DNA of 64,000 nucleotides from Codonopsis lanceolata (Eukaryota; Streptophyta; Magnoliopsida; Asterales; Campanulaceae): positions 110,540,168-110,604,167 of the forward strand of contig CM028379.1 of the NCBI GenBank assembly GCA_013146195.2. The letters are read 5' to 3'. Every line of letters starts with the position of its first letter. Position 1 is the stretch's first letter. Shown here piece by piece: positions 45,990-56,925 of the stretch. The notes under the pieces are model-generated. The model saw only the letters and a program-made list of their open reading frames with translations. It searched no databases and was not told the origin of the DNA. The position numbers were made by a program, and so were the translations under genes.

Positions 45990-48879
45990 ACAGTGACGAT
46001 CTCGACCTCGACCCCAATGCGAGTTCCCGAGTCGTTGGCCCAATAATCAATAACATTGCAAGCATGCATAAGTAGGATTATAAAATCATGTGGCGCAACA
46101 TCGCATACAACAACAACTCGGCTACACTTGGCCTGAAAACAACTAAAAGTAAACAAGTCTTCTACGGCGTTACGGTAGATTAACCCAACAACTACTCCTA
46201 CAATTATTAACACATGCTTATAATAACCTCAACGGCCACAACATGCCGGAGACAACAACAACAACAAAATTTAACGAGCTTTAGCGGAAGAAAACCGTAG
46301 TGAACCATACACATATAAACAGGCTCGACTCACAAGTCGGCATACCAAAAGATTACAAGTTAATTAGTTAAATTACAACAACATCAAAAACAACACAAAC
46401 CCCAAGCCAAGTCTACATGACTTGCTTCCCAACGTCCTTTCCAAAATAAAAGGTTAACTAATAGATGTCCAAAAGAGCAACCTGCTAATCACAACAACCA
46501 AACGAGCACAAGCGAGTCTATCTCGTAACGTCTCCTCGGCTCGGATCTAAGGAAAGACAAAGCAAACAAATAGGGTAAGTCGAAAGACTTAGTAAGTTAC
46601 TACAATGCATGTTCATGTTATAGCATGACATTTATCACAATTATAGCATGTTATCATCATTTACACTTAGCACATTATCATCATATGGCACTTAGCATAT
46701 TGTTCACATAAGTGCGTAAAGTAAATCATACAAGTAGGATATGATAGTCACGGCCGCTTCGTAGCTCCTGCAAAAACTTTATTATACTTTATCGTGCAAC
46801 ATTGATGCTCTGTGAATGCATCAACTTTTATCAAGTACCACTCGATCTAGATATCAAGCCAATGCGGCACTTAACTGATACGGCAAAGGGGCTACTTCCC
46901 CATTGCGGCCAACAATGGAGGTGTGTGTGAAGTCCTAGGTGCGGCGATCCATAGCGAACACGAATCCCATAATTCGTGAAGGCGATGCATCGTCCCACCT
47001 TGACCCGATAAACAAACCAAATAATGCCAGCTGGACTCAATGTGATGCACAAGTAGATATTTACTTGACTAAACCAATCAAAAGACCGAATTCGACAAGA
47101 GCGAATTCGACCAACCAAGTAGGGTATTAATCTCTACTATAAAATCATATCAAGGCAATTAAATTGCACAAAACCAACCTTTCATAAAAACTTGTATAAA
47201 CCATCAAACCAATCTCATACTTGAGTAAACCAAATCAAACGGTGTTCAAACTTCGTAGGGATTGAAATTAGGGTTTATCAAGTTCAAATCTTCCCTAGAA
47301 TCGACTCCGATGAGTCTTTGCTCTAAATTCCCAAATTTGGAGAAATTGAAGCTATATGCTTCATAACCCAACCTAGGTCATTTCTAGGTTCAACAAGGTA
47401 TTAAGTTCATCAAGGCAATGCAAAGTGGTTCATGTATATCATAGAGTCCAAAATTGAGGATATAACCCATAACACTTTCACAACATTTCAAGAAGGCATA
47501 AACTAGGGCATTCACATGAATCAACACTTCCATCACAAATATAATACATGGCTTTAACATGTTCAAAACCTTAAATAGACAAGATGGAAGAGTATTATAA
47601 ACATTCATAGGTAGGAAATCATCCTAAACATGCTCCTAGCAAGCTCATAACTTCAACATACAAGAATATAGCATATGAAGCATACATGTGCCCTCATTGA
47701 CCTCAACCAACATAGGCTTTGCTTCCTTAGGGTCAATGAGAACTAAAAGAAGAAGAAGATAAAGAAGGTAACTTACAAGTTATACACCAAAGAAAGCAAT
47801 AAAAGAAACCAATCGGATGGAAATGCTCCTCTTCTTGAGCTCTACACCTTTAATGAAGGGCTCTTGGGCATAGGATGAATGGTTGATGAAGACCAAGGGA
47901 TGAGAACTCAAGAAACCATGGAAGAGTTAGAGAGAAGATGGAAATTCGTTTTTGAAAAAGGCTCTCAGCAAATGAAGAAGAAAAGAGCTGATTTGTGGCT
48001 TATATTGGTCAAAAGGGTGAGTGGGACAAGTGTCAATCACTTGTGGTCCCTTTTCTAATCTGATTTGGGGGTTAATTGGTCACTAATGAACCCTTAACTC
48101 AACATTAAAAACTAATTAGGGATGTTAGGACTTAAGTAGGAAGGGTTAGGGAGGTTTAGGATAGGTTTAGATAGGGGTTTGAAGTGTTTGAAGTGTACAA
48201 TTAGTCAAATTCGAACAGGGGAGAAAATCATCCCGTAACAGAGAAAAGGCGGGCGCCTCACCGAGGGTCAGGCGGGCGCCTGCTGCCGCCTCAACATCTG
48301 GGCCTCCCAAGTTCGACCAAGCAGTACTCTCGGCATTTGAGGCGGGCGCCTCACCAGCCCATGTCGGCCGGCTCAAATCTCTAAAACTTGATTCAAACTT
48401 GATCTAAATGGTTCCAAACTTTTGGGCAACCATTCTAAGGTCTAACCCTACTCAAAACAAGTCGGAAACGCACCCGAACAACCCCCGGAACAAGCTAGGA
48501 CAAGGTGCGAACCACGCGACGAATGAACGACGGATTAAACCCAAATCAAACATCAATCAAACTAGGATATCTTGGGCATGAAAAAGGTTTGTTTCAACAT
48601 GATTAATACTTGAATATAAAGCCAAGAACTCAACGAACACTTTGTACGTCGAAATAGAAGCAAATACGAGCAACGAGAGGAATCGCTAAGACCAAATTCA
48701 ACGCGATCAAACCGGCGATTCAACAAACAAGCTTATATGATTCTAAACATGTTATGGACTTCTAAAATGATCTATGAATGATTCTAAAACATTTATATAA
48801 CAAGTAAACATGCTCACAATCAACCAAGAAAGTAAGAAGACAGGCATACAATGCACATGCAAGAATACGGGGCGTTACA
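45990..48879 (-). mobile_element. 5' LTR of Tekay-type element (~2.89 kb)
   Basis: Sense start TGTAACGCCCCGTATTC at 48879; the end is set by the primer site at 45989. It contains three GAGGCGGGCGCCTC-type palindromes (48247-48352) and, downstream in sense, a TATA-like CAATATAAGCC (48008-47998). Short ORFs inside are not conserved in the other LTR. Confidence 0.9.
48247..48352 (-). repeat. Three GC palindromes in Tekay 5' LTR
   Basis: AGGCGGGCGCCT at 48247-48258, 48270-48281 and 48339-48352 (full GAGGCGGGCGCCTC). Spacings 23 and ~70 recall the paired layout of the unrelated palindromes in the Athila LTRs. They are 240-340 bases upstream of the TATA-like box. Confidence 0.8.
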
Positions 48880-49023
48880 AGCTTCCTTGAAAGACTTCCG
48901 CTACTTCAATCTTTTAAATAGATTGTAAGTACTTTTCAAAGAACTTAATTAAAAGTTTTTAAGTGTATAATAAGCTATTCAATCCCCCCTTCTAGCTTAT
49001 TATTGTGCCCGTTGGGACCCACA
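48880..49023 (+). mobile_element. Scrap of SIRE-like copia LTR end
   Basis: CTTCC-TGAAAGACTTCCGCTACTTCAATC to TCTAGCTTATTATTGTGCCCGTTGGGACCCACA matches 26972-27110 of the copia 3' LTR over its whole length with some differences. It lies between the Tekay LTR and a cut Tat-type LTR, so it marks an older copia insertion into the Tat LTR, or a recombination scar. Confidence 0.75.
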
Positions 49024-49499
49024 GCTACACACACCTATCTCGCACCTCTCTCTAAAACTCGACGTTCTTACGACACGGAGAAAATATCAGAGCTTCGTTG
49101 TCGATTTTTCTGAACACTGAAATGAGGAGCCCAGCACTCGTATTTATAGGTGGGATGAGGGAGTCATCGGGAATTAAGGGAATTCTTCAGCCGGCTTCAG
49201 CAGCTTGTACACCCGCCTTCGCAAATTGCACAATGCGTTAAGTCTGAGAGGCTAGAGTACCCCTTTGGCGCCGCCTTATCCCTTTCTTGGCGCGGCGCCC
49301 AACATGCCTTTTAACCGCGCCAAGCTTCTATTCAACTTTCAATTTTGACATTTTCACCCCTCGCGATTCACTGTTTTGCGCATCCTGCTTTGCCTTTCGC
49401 ATTTTTGACTCCTGTAACTTGACAGTTGTTAATTTTGAACAATTCTTGATATCACATGTCAGAGTTACATACTAGGGGTACGAAATTGGGATGTCTACA
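49024..49499 (-). mobile_element. Partial LTR of Tat-type element 2
   Basis: Sense start TGTAGACATCCCAATTT at 49499, then palindromic CTTGGCGCGG...GGCGCCGCGCCAAG (49325-49290), another GGCGCC (~49269), and TATAAATA at 49148-49141. It stops ~120 bases after the TATA box, at the copia LTR scrap. The first 250 bases align well with 4168-4420 of element 1. Confidence 0.75.
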
Positions 49500-50924
49500 G
49501 AGTCCCTCAACGATGGAGTCTACAGGTAACCCAAGGCTTACTGAGTAGACGCGAACATCGTTGATAAACAATAGACTCTCCAAGTTCGTTCAATTAAAAT
49601 GAGAGAGAAATGCAACAGGTAACAGTTATAATGCACAGTTTATCATGCTAACCAAACTCCATAACCTAGACATATTTAGTCGGTTATAACAGGTTATCGT
49701 AGTTTTTAAGCAGATATGAATTTGAAGTGCTCTGATGGTCGGACCTACTAGTGTAGGCTGCCTACGTATTCCTTTATAAAGGAAATCAGACCAAATGTAG
49801 TTCAGGCCAAAAACCTAAACTACAACCGAATGAGGATGTTATGTTCTTCGGGTCAAAAACCCGATCAAGAATACAACATGATTTTTTTTTTGTGTTTTTC
49901 GAAAAGCCGTATTCGAACGGTCCGGGGGACGGCCGTCAAATACGATATGAAGATTTGAATGTTTTTCGGGAGCCATATTCCAACGTGTTAATACCTTCTC
50001 ATCGAAATATGTTAAGAAGAATTTTCAAAATTGTGTCTGGTTGGTCAATACCTTGTTTCCAAATATAATAAGAAAACTTTCAAATTTCCCGAAAACTGCA
50101 CTCGACCGATCAAAATCCGTCGTTGAGCACGACAAAGAAAACTTTCTTCAAATTTTTTCGAAAATTGTGAAAAGAAATCGTTCTTTTTCCTTCCCTTTCT
50201 TCTCACTCTCTCTGTTTGTTTTCTTCAATATTCCACTTTTTTTTTTTTTTTAATGTTTTTGAAATATTCATCTTTTTTTTTTCGTTTTTTTAAAAAACTT
50301 TCCTTTTAAAGGAAATTATTCTAAAGTTAGGGTAAGAATACTATACCTTTCTTACCTTTTCCGCGCCCGGGTGGCTGTCGCGGATTCGACTGATTTCGAC
50401 ATTTTATGCCACTCTTGCCTTTTCAGGCCGGGGACTTTGTTATTATTTTTCTTTCTTTTTTTTTTTCTCTTTTTTTTCTTTTTATTTCCGTTTCTCTTTT
50501 TTCTTTTTTTTTTTCTTTTTTCTTTTTTTTGTTTTTGCCACTTGAAAATTTTTCCTTCTATGCTTACTTCGTGGCTGACCCGCTGGGGATATTTTTTTTT
50601 TCTTTGTCCTTGGATGGATGGCCGTCAATTTTTTGGTTAACAAGATTAATTTCGTTAACCCTTCGTTAAGCTCAGGGACCATTTTGGAAACTTTGGGACT
50701 TGGGGACGTAAGTATCGCAGCTTCAAACTTCTGAGGGGGGAAAAGGAAAAATTCCCTTTTCACCCTTATTATGGACGGGGAGTGAAGGAAAGGGAGCTAC
50801 TGCTCCTTCCTTCTTTCTTTCTTCTTTCTCCAACGACGCCATTGTTGCTCCTCAATTTTTTCTTCTTTTTATTTTGCTCATTTTCTCAATTTTTCTTTGC
50901 CAATTTCAGTGATTTGTTTAGTAG
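49500..50924 (+). other. Region between Tat LTR and antisense gene
   Basis: Contains the GTAGGCTGCCTACGTA motif (49753-49768), a stretch with no match in element 1 (49840-50300), poly-T and polypyrimidine tracts (50228-50290, 50445-50535), then a region similar to 2500-2800 of element 1 that would be promoter and leader of the antisense gene. No TATA box stands out near the ATG. Confidence 0.55.
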
Positions 50925-53900
50925 ATGGCATCTTCTTCTCGATCCAGGAAGGGGAAAGCTCCCATGCACCCAGAATCTGACGAAAGGAGGAACGAGTTTC
51001 CTCCCTTGATCTGGAATAAGCTGGTACTCTACCGATGACTGGGGAAATATTCTCCGAGACCGGAACACTCACGTGTCCAATCTTCCTCCCACCGCTGTAA
51101 GTTTCTTTCTTGTTCTAGATTTTCCTGGATATACTTCAGATCTGCTAAATTTCTGCACTGTTTGGAACTTTTGGAGCACTCCTGGCTTTATTAATGATGT
51201 TTATGCATGTCCTATTTATGTCTAAATGATGTAATTAAGTAATGATGCGTGAAATTTATATGATTTGTTTTTGCGATTCATGATTGAACTAGTGGTCACT
51301 ATTTGACCCTACTATGCATGATTTATACTATAAATGCAAATGAGGCTATGTGATGCATGTTTTACACCAAAACATATTTTTGCATGCAATAGAATCACGA
51401 GACGGACTTTTCGGAATACAATTTAAATTTTCCGAAACGCATTTTCGGGCATATTTTCGAATAAAAATGGGACAAAACATATATATTTTATGCCCTTAAA
51501 TTCATTTTTCATGCATGCTTATGTTGCAGGGATATAGTAAATGCCATAAAAACTATTTATTTTCATGATTGACGGCATTTTATCTTCTTATTAGCACACC
51601 CTCAATGCAGCTTATTGGATAATAAAGTACACATGATGGATGCATGCACTACTTTACTTGATGCAAATGTAATGCAGAAAAATTAATGGATATTATTAAC
51701 ATGATGCATGAATATTTTCCTACTTTATTATGTACCTGATGAATGCTGTCTAACATGCATATTCTATGATGCCTAGGATATGAAAAATGATTATATGAAT
51801 GCAAAATAATATGCATGATCTTTTTTTTCTTTTTTTAAATACATATTTAAATGTATTTTTATTGAAAAAAATGTAAAAGAATACATCATATATTTTGAAA
51901 TACACATATTTTTTTGTTTTACATTTTATGGAAAGAAACTAAATGTTTATTTACATGTGTATGTGTATCGTTTTTATTTATTTATATATTATTCTTTTTT
52001 TAAAAGAATGGTAAATGTTTATTTATATCAAAATGATTTTTTTTATTTATTTACTAAAAGAGACTAAATGTTTATTTACATGTGAATTTATGTACATGTA
52101 CATATAAAAATGGTAGGCGTTTATTTACATTAAGAATAAAAAGTTATTATTATCATGATGATGATGATTATTATTATTATTTTTTAGCATGCTGCATTTT
52201 TATAATTCATGAAGTACAATGCATGCAACATGTCTATTATCTATTCATACTTATTTATTAAAAGACTGTACAAGGAAAAATAAGGATAGTGGACTTTCCT
52301 TTTCCTTCTTTGTTTTTTTTTCAGATACGCAGGGAATTCACGAGGGTGCGGGCATCATGCGCCAATGTTATGGAAATCTAGGCCATGTTGCCCGAGGCAG
52401 CGCAACTTTTGGTGGAGGGCTCTGGTTTTAGTGTCTTCATGCATTCTTTTAGTCACTTCACCAGCTATCTGCCTATCTTTGATGCGCTTAGGGACTTCTG
52501 GTGGGACACCACCCATACCTTCCATTTCAGTTGGGGGGAGGCGACCATGACCCCGTATGACTTTGCCGCGATCACGGGCATTCCTACCAGCATTGGGGAG
52601 ACCCTGGCTCCAGACTTTACTCTCCGTCGGCGTAGGGAGGAGGTAGTGGACCTCCTGGGCTTTGAGCCGAGGTTTAAATCGACGGATGAGATTCTTATCG
52701 GCAGCGTTCGGAACTGGCTTCTCAGCAATGCCAGGCGGGTGTCGGCCGGCCAATGATATAGCTGCCGTGACTCGAGTGGCTAAAGCATTTTTATTTTTCT
52801 TTCTTGGCACATCGCTCTTTGCCAACTCCTCTACCACCCTGCGAGTTTCCGTCCTGGCCTGCTTGGCATATTTTGAGCGGATCCCTTCGTATGATTGGGG
52901 ACAGGCATGTTTGGCCGAATTGTATGCTTCTATGGATAGGGCCTGTCGGAATGATTCGCCAACTTTGAACGGATTTGCACCGGCGTGGGAGGCATATGCC
53001 TTTTCCTGCTTTTGCTGTTTTTTTTATTTTTATTTTTTATGTATACTCTTATTTATTTATTTATTTTTTTCACACACACTTTCTTTTTGCTTTTTTTTTT
53101 ATTTTTTATTAATAACATTTTTTTTTTGCAGGTCTGGGCCTTCTCCTTTTTTCACTTCTCGCCAGGTCCTCTCATTCGGTGAGTTCACCAGCCTCCATAC
53201 TTGTCCCAATATGTTGACGATAACAGGGTTTATCCGACCCAGGACGGTGGTTGGAAAGATAAGGAACGAGTTCTGGAACAGATTGTTAGCTCGAGTACAT
53301 GCTGCACTTCCTTCCTTGGGAGGGTCCTGAGGCGCACTATGCGCTTGCTTTGGGACTCAGCCGCTGTCGGATACTGATGGTTTCCATTATGGTGGATTTC
53401 TTATACATGGGCGAGCGAGTGAACCGTCAGCATCAATCAGTTTTAGTGCTTCCAGTGGTGCGTCCTCGGCTTCCCTTCTGGGTGATAGAGCCTGATCGTC
53501 TGCCAAACAGGTATCAATACCTGGCGAAATACCTCATGCCAGCGACAGATTATCCAATGATGGCGTATGAGGATTTCCTGAGATTAGTGCTGCATTCCCC
53601 TCTTCCTGCTCCTGCCGTGCCCAGGCGGCACTCTGATGCTTCTGCTAGGCCAGGGCCGTCTATTTCATCTCTTGACGAGAACCTGATGTTCATAGAGTCT
53701 GATGATATGTTCTCTACCTTTCAGTATCAGTGGGGTGGTAATACGGTAGAGCAGGTTCTTCCTGATGTCGAGATTCCCGAGGAGCGTCGTGTCCCGGAGC
53801 AGGCTCGTTTGGTAGACACATTTACCTTTATTGTCTCTCTTTTTTTCTTGTATCTATCTTTTTTTTAAAATTCATGCACGTATATATATATTTTTTCATC

Positions 53901-54209
53901 ATTTATTATTATTATTATTTTTTGAGACTAATACATTCTTTTTTTTTTTAGGTGAACGTGTCTACTTATAAGAAGCTGCTGCGGGGCTTTTTCAGTATCA
54001 GCAAACTTTATCAGAAACTTGCTGATGAGTTCTCTTGCAGGGGGAGCAGCACAGCGCGGCGGCCCAGACGTCGAGGTGATGATGATGACGATGATGATGA
54101 TGATGTCGAGCCGCACCGGCGGCAGGTCGAGGTACAGAGCGGTGGCACAACGGGTCCCTGGGTCATGGGTGGTGGCCTTAATAGGAGTCAGTCGTCCCGA
54201 GCGCATTAG
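50925..54209 (+). pseudogene. Antisense multi-exon gene with plant mobile domain (PMD)
   Basis: PMD proteins (MAIN/MAIL family) help silence transposons in plants; the domain is also carried by some plant transposons. Proposed exons: 50925-51096 (MASSSRSRKGKAPMHPES), then intron GTAAGT...TTTCAG to 52324; 52325-52991 with the PMD core FDALRDFWWDTTHTFHFSWGEATMTPYDFAAITGIP and, after a frameshift near 52745, FLGTSLFANSSTTLRVSVLACLAYF and YDWGQACLAELYASMDR; intron 52992-53131 (GC donor, TTTGCAG); 53132-53811 (VWAFSFFHFSP; PRLPFWVIEPDRLPNRYQYLAKY); intron to 53951; 53952-54209 with a run of nine Asp. Defects: frameshift in exon 1, TAG 52379, the 52745 frameshift, and one more near 53170. Strand is opposite to the retrotransposon. 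Confidence 0.78.
51097..52324 (+). other. Intron 1 of the PMD gene (1228 bp)
   Basis: Donor GTAAGTTTC after exon 1, acceptor TTTTTTTTTCAG before ATACGCAGG. AT-rich with many ATGCAT words and poly-T runs; homologous to 2298-1166 of element 1. Part of it (51830-52190) is made of repeated ATGTTTATTTACAT-like segments. Confidence 0.7.
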
Positions 54210-54640
54210 CTCTTGATTCCTGCACTTATTAGTTTCTTTTTTTTTTTCTATATATTACTTTCTTTTTTTTGTAAAAGCAACCTGTACAGACATTATGATA
54301 TAATGCAATATAATTGTATATGATGCAATATATTACACATGCAAAACTAAATTCACACAGAAAATAAAGCTATACTAGACATCTAAAAGGTAATGGCACG
54401 CTGTATTCTAAGAGAGGGAGTTTATGAGAATACACATTTGGATCGGAGTGGGCTTTTCTGGTGATACATGAACAGAGAGATAGCCGCTTCCCTTATTTTT
54501 TTTCGGTGCCCTGTGGCTATTGAACCCGTGCTCATAGCCATCTTTCATAGCCTTTCTTTCTTTCTCGCGATTAGTCATAGGAGCGGTGGACTGTCGGATA
54601 ATTAAACCAGGATACCAGGCATAATTTTTAGCACAGTAGA
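54210..54640. other. Spacer between the two antisense genes
   Basis: T-rich start, then AT-rich DNA with GATATAATGCAATATAATTGTATATGATGCAATATAT (54297-54333), a small imperfect repeat of GATGCAATATA. A minus-strand frame (54408-54725) has no recognisable motif. Probably the PMD gene's 3' untranslated region. Confidence 0.4.
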
Positions 54641-54645
54641 AGGCA

Positions 54646-54790
54646 CTTGGCGCGGCCATATAGAGGGTATGGCGCGGCGCCAAGGGAGGGTTATGGTGGC
54701 GCCCTGACTCTTCCTGTGCAGCCACTGTTCATTTACTATTCATGCACTGTGCACCGAACTGTCGTTTCTTCAGTTTTTGGTATAAATTCA
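54646..54790 (+). promoter_or_regulatory. LTR-like promoter in front of the DUF7745-like gene
   Basis: CTTGGCGCGGC (54646-54656) and GGCGCGGCGCCAAG (54671-54684) repeat the inverted GC arms of the Tat LTRs, followed by GTGGCGCCC (~54699) and a TATA box TATAAATTCA at 54781. The Tat LTRs have palindrome, GGCGCC and TATAAATA in the same order (rightmost LTR in minus direction). The proposed ATG is 135 bases downstream. Confidence 0.5.
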
Positions 54791-54915
54791 GACGGAGACC
54801 GGCCTGCTTGCTTACCAGTTCGTTTCATCTCTTCTCTTTACAATTCACCAGCTCTTTTCTGTCCCGCCGTTACTCTCTTTAGCCGTATAAAATCCTTTGC
54901 ATCTCTTTTTTTTAA

Positions 54916-55442
54916 ATGGCCGCACGTATTCCCACGACTTTGGAAATTGAAGTTTACGAGAATGCCCTGGATTTTTGGGATTCTCTCCCTGCAATCAGAC
55001 GAGTGGGACTGGTTTGATCACCTTTTTGGGTTCAGATGCCTATTGTCCTGGCGGAATGTCATTATAAATTGGGACATGTTGAGGGCAGCCGCCAGGTTTT
55101 GGTCTCCTCAGGATCATTTATTTAACTTTGGCATGAATGAGATGTGCCCCACTTTTGAAGAATTCTGTGCGATGCTGGGGGTGGCACCTTCTCGTCAAAT
55201 CGCAGTGCCTGCCGTCAGAAGACGTCCATATATGGCTATCCGGGAGCTTTTTAACTCTACCCGCCAGGCTACTCCAGGTTTCTTTAATGGAGAAACCTTT
55301 AATTTAATGGTCCTCCCTGGAGCCTTCACAGAATACAGGGAGGATGATATAGACTACCTGCGGTGTAGGCTGACGGCGCTCTTTCTCTATTTGGTAGAGA
55401 GATACTTGGTGCTAGGTCTACCTGGATTTGTTGATGCGCAGG
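54916..55442 (+). pseudogene. DUF7745-like gene, cut by an inserted element
   Basis: Function unknown; DUF7745-type proteins are plant-specific and often linked to transposable elements. I choose ATG 54916 (MAARIPTTLEIEVYENALDFWDSLP) because it follows a promoter and a pyrimidine-rich leader; a frameshift near 54990 leads into SLQSDEWDWFDHLFGF, LRAAARFWSPQDHLFNFGMNEMCPTFEEFCAMLG and RRRPYMAIRELFNS. The frame enters the inserted LTR at 55443 and stops at 55489, so the C-terminal half is missing. The family is assigned from the FWxPxxHxFxFxxxEMCPTxEEF pattern. Confidence 0.6.
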
Positions 55443-56858
55443 TGATAGGAGCACAATTGTGTGATATTGTTAGCCAATTTTATGATTAATTATAGAGTAA
55501 ATATTACACTTTTGGTTGTTTTGTGCTTCTTAATGATTGTAGGCATGAAGGGAGATGACAAAAGAGGAAAACTAAGGAAAAAGTGTTGGATTGCAAGAAA
55601 ATGAAATTTTGTGGTGTCACGTGGGCATGTGCTGTCTAAATTCCGGAACTGAAGTTGTTGTCAACTTGCTGGAGAATTGTCCAGCAGATCTTCTGGGCAG
55701 TTAGAGAAGTTGTTACCTCTTCCTAAATTATTTATTTATTAAAGGAAAAACTTCTTTGGAAGTTATGGGTAGTTTTAGGAAGTTATTGGTTGTTTAATTT
55801 GTAAAAAAAACTGCCAAGTAGTGGCTTAAGTGGGAAAAATGAGTGATATTTATTTTGTAATTTGGGCAGAACAGGGGGCATCACTCGCAGGAATTGGGCA
55901 GTAGCCTTACAGTCACTTTTAGAGAGATAAGTCACTCACAATTGCTAGGAGAGAAAGTGTAGAGAAACTTGAATTCTTTCTCAAGTTCAACACTTGTTGG
56001 AACATTAAATCCTTGGTCTTTGTAAGTTGTTTTAATTATGTTTAGTAGCTAAATTCTCTATTTCAGTCAATGAACAATTAAGTCTCTAGCATTTTACTTC
56101 TGTGAGATCTAATAGAATTAATTCTTATTTTGTTACAAATATTTGTTCGTTCTCTGTTTAGCACGTTGAAAGATTATTGTGTCTAATTAATGTTTATGGC
56201 CAGAATATTAATTAACATAATAGTCTATAGATAGTTAACACTGTTGATCCGTAATTGTCCTCGGTTTTAACAAAGTGGCGAGTAATACACCTTTTAGGCA
56301 TCACAAGCATAATCGGACCGTATTACAGGAACGAATAATCTTAGTTACATGTTATTGCTTCAATATGCATGGCTTTGAATCGGGTCTCTCTCTTCTTAAT
56401 GCAACCGGATTATTAAATCTTACGAGCCTCTCGGAGGTTGTAATTCGGTTAGACGATAATTAACGAGCTTCTCTTGATTATCAACACGGTAATGAGAGAT
56501 TGAGTGTTAGGCGTTTGTCGATACTTATAACCAGTTTATTTGTGATTTAACAAGACATTTTTGCATCTATGATCAGAAGTAAAATGCGAGATGAGAATTA
56601 GTTCATTGGCTGGACTTTACTGAATTGAATTTAGTCAAGTTTTTAATCTGTTAGCTTAATTAAAATATTTAATTTTCAGTTAATTAGTTGTTAGTCTATT
56701 GTTAGTTAATTAAAAATATAAATTCGTATGCATTATTTACTTAGTAAAATTCTAAAAAGGAATAAGTACAATGTTCCATGTGGATACGATCCCGACTTAC
56801 CTTATACTCGTTATTAGGGAAGTAGGTGAATTAAGTTTGACGATTTGACACACGTCAA
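55443..56858 (+). mobile_element. 5' LTR of pol-less Athila-like element (1416 bp)
   Basis: Starts TGATAGGAGCACAATTGTG, ends TTGACACACGTCA, then the primer site. The first 45 bases recur at 59754. It is a different family from the two larger Athila copies: I saw no ACCTTGCG palindromes in it. Confidence 0.88.
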
Positions 56859-56863
56859 ATTTT

Positions 56864-56881
56864 GGCGCTGTTGCCGGGGAA
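56864..56881 (+). other. Primer binding site, tRNA-Asp type
   Basis: TGGCGCTGTTGCCGGGGA, 5 bases after the LTR; one base (GCT for GCC) differs from the copy 1 site. Confidence 0.88.
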
Positions 56882-56925
56882 CGATTTTGCTATTTATTTC
56901 CTTTTAAGAATTTTATTGTAATGTT

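Larger units (their letters stand above)
39031..48879 (-). mobile_element. Tekay/Del-type chromovirus (Ty3/gypsy), strongly decayed
   Basis: LTRs 45990-48879 (5') and 39031-41448 (3', end in gap) surround a 4.5-kb internal region. LTRs start TGTAACGC; the primer site TGGTATCGAGC resembles the initiator-Met tRNA site (usually TGGTATCAGAGC); a purine tract AAGGAGGAGAGAG adjoins the 3' LTR. Gag, protease, RT, RNase H and integrase are recognisable in order but almost every domain is frameshifted. Large LTRs plus Gag of LLERFLKLKP-FLGEP type suggest the Tekay lineage. Confidence 0.9.
49024..55442 (-). mobile_element. Tat-type Ty3/gypsy element 2 (3' part), carrying two antisense genes
   Basis: In its own (minus) direction the order is DUF7745-like gene (antisense), plant-mobile-domain gene (antisense), low-complexity and pre-LTR region, then LTR start TGTAGACAT at 49499. 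This is the inverted, longer counterpart of 1166-5409. No pol is present; beyond 55442 an Athila-like element interrupts. The LTR is cut at 49024. Confidence 0.68.

Noticed and set aside
50445..50640. Phe-rich frames at the polypyrimidine tract
   Set aside because: Composition artefact, the inverted equivalent of the purine tract at 2875-3000.
54408..54725. 105-codon minus-strand frame between antisense genes
   Set aside because: Overlaps the GC palindrome and LTR-like promoter, with no recognisable motif.
54647..54915. Upstream in-frame part of the DUF7745-like frame
   Set aside because: The frame begins within the GC palindrome and crosses the TATA box, so this part is promoter and leader, not protein.
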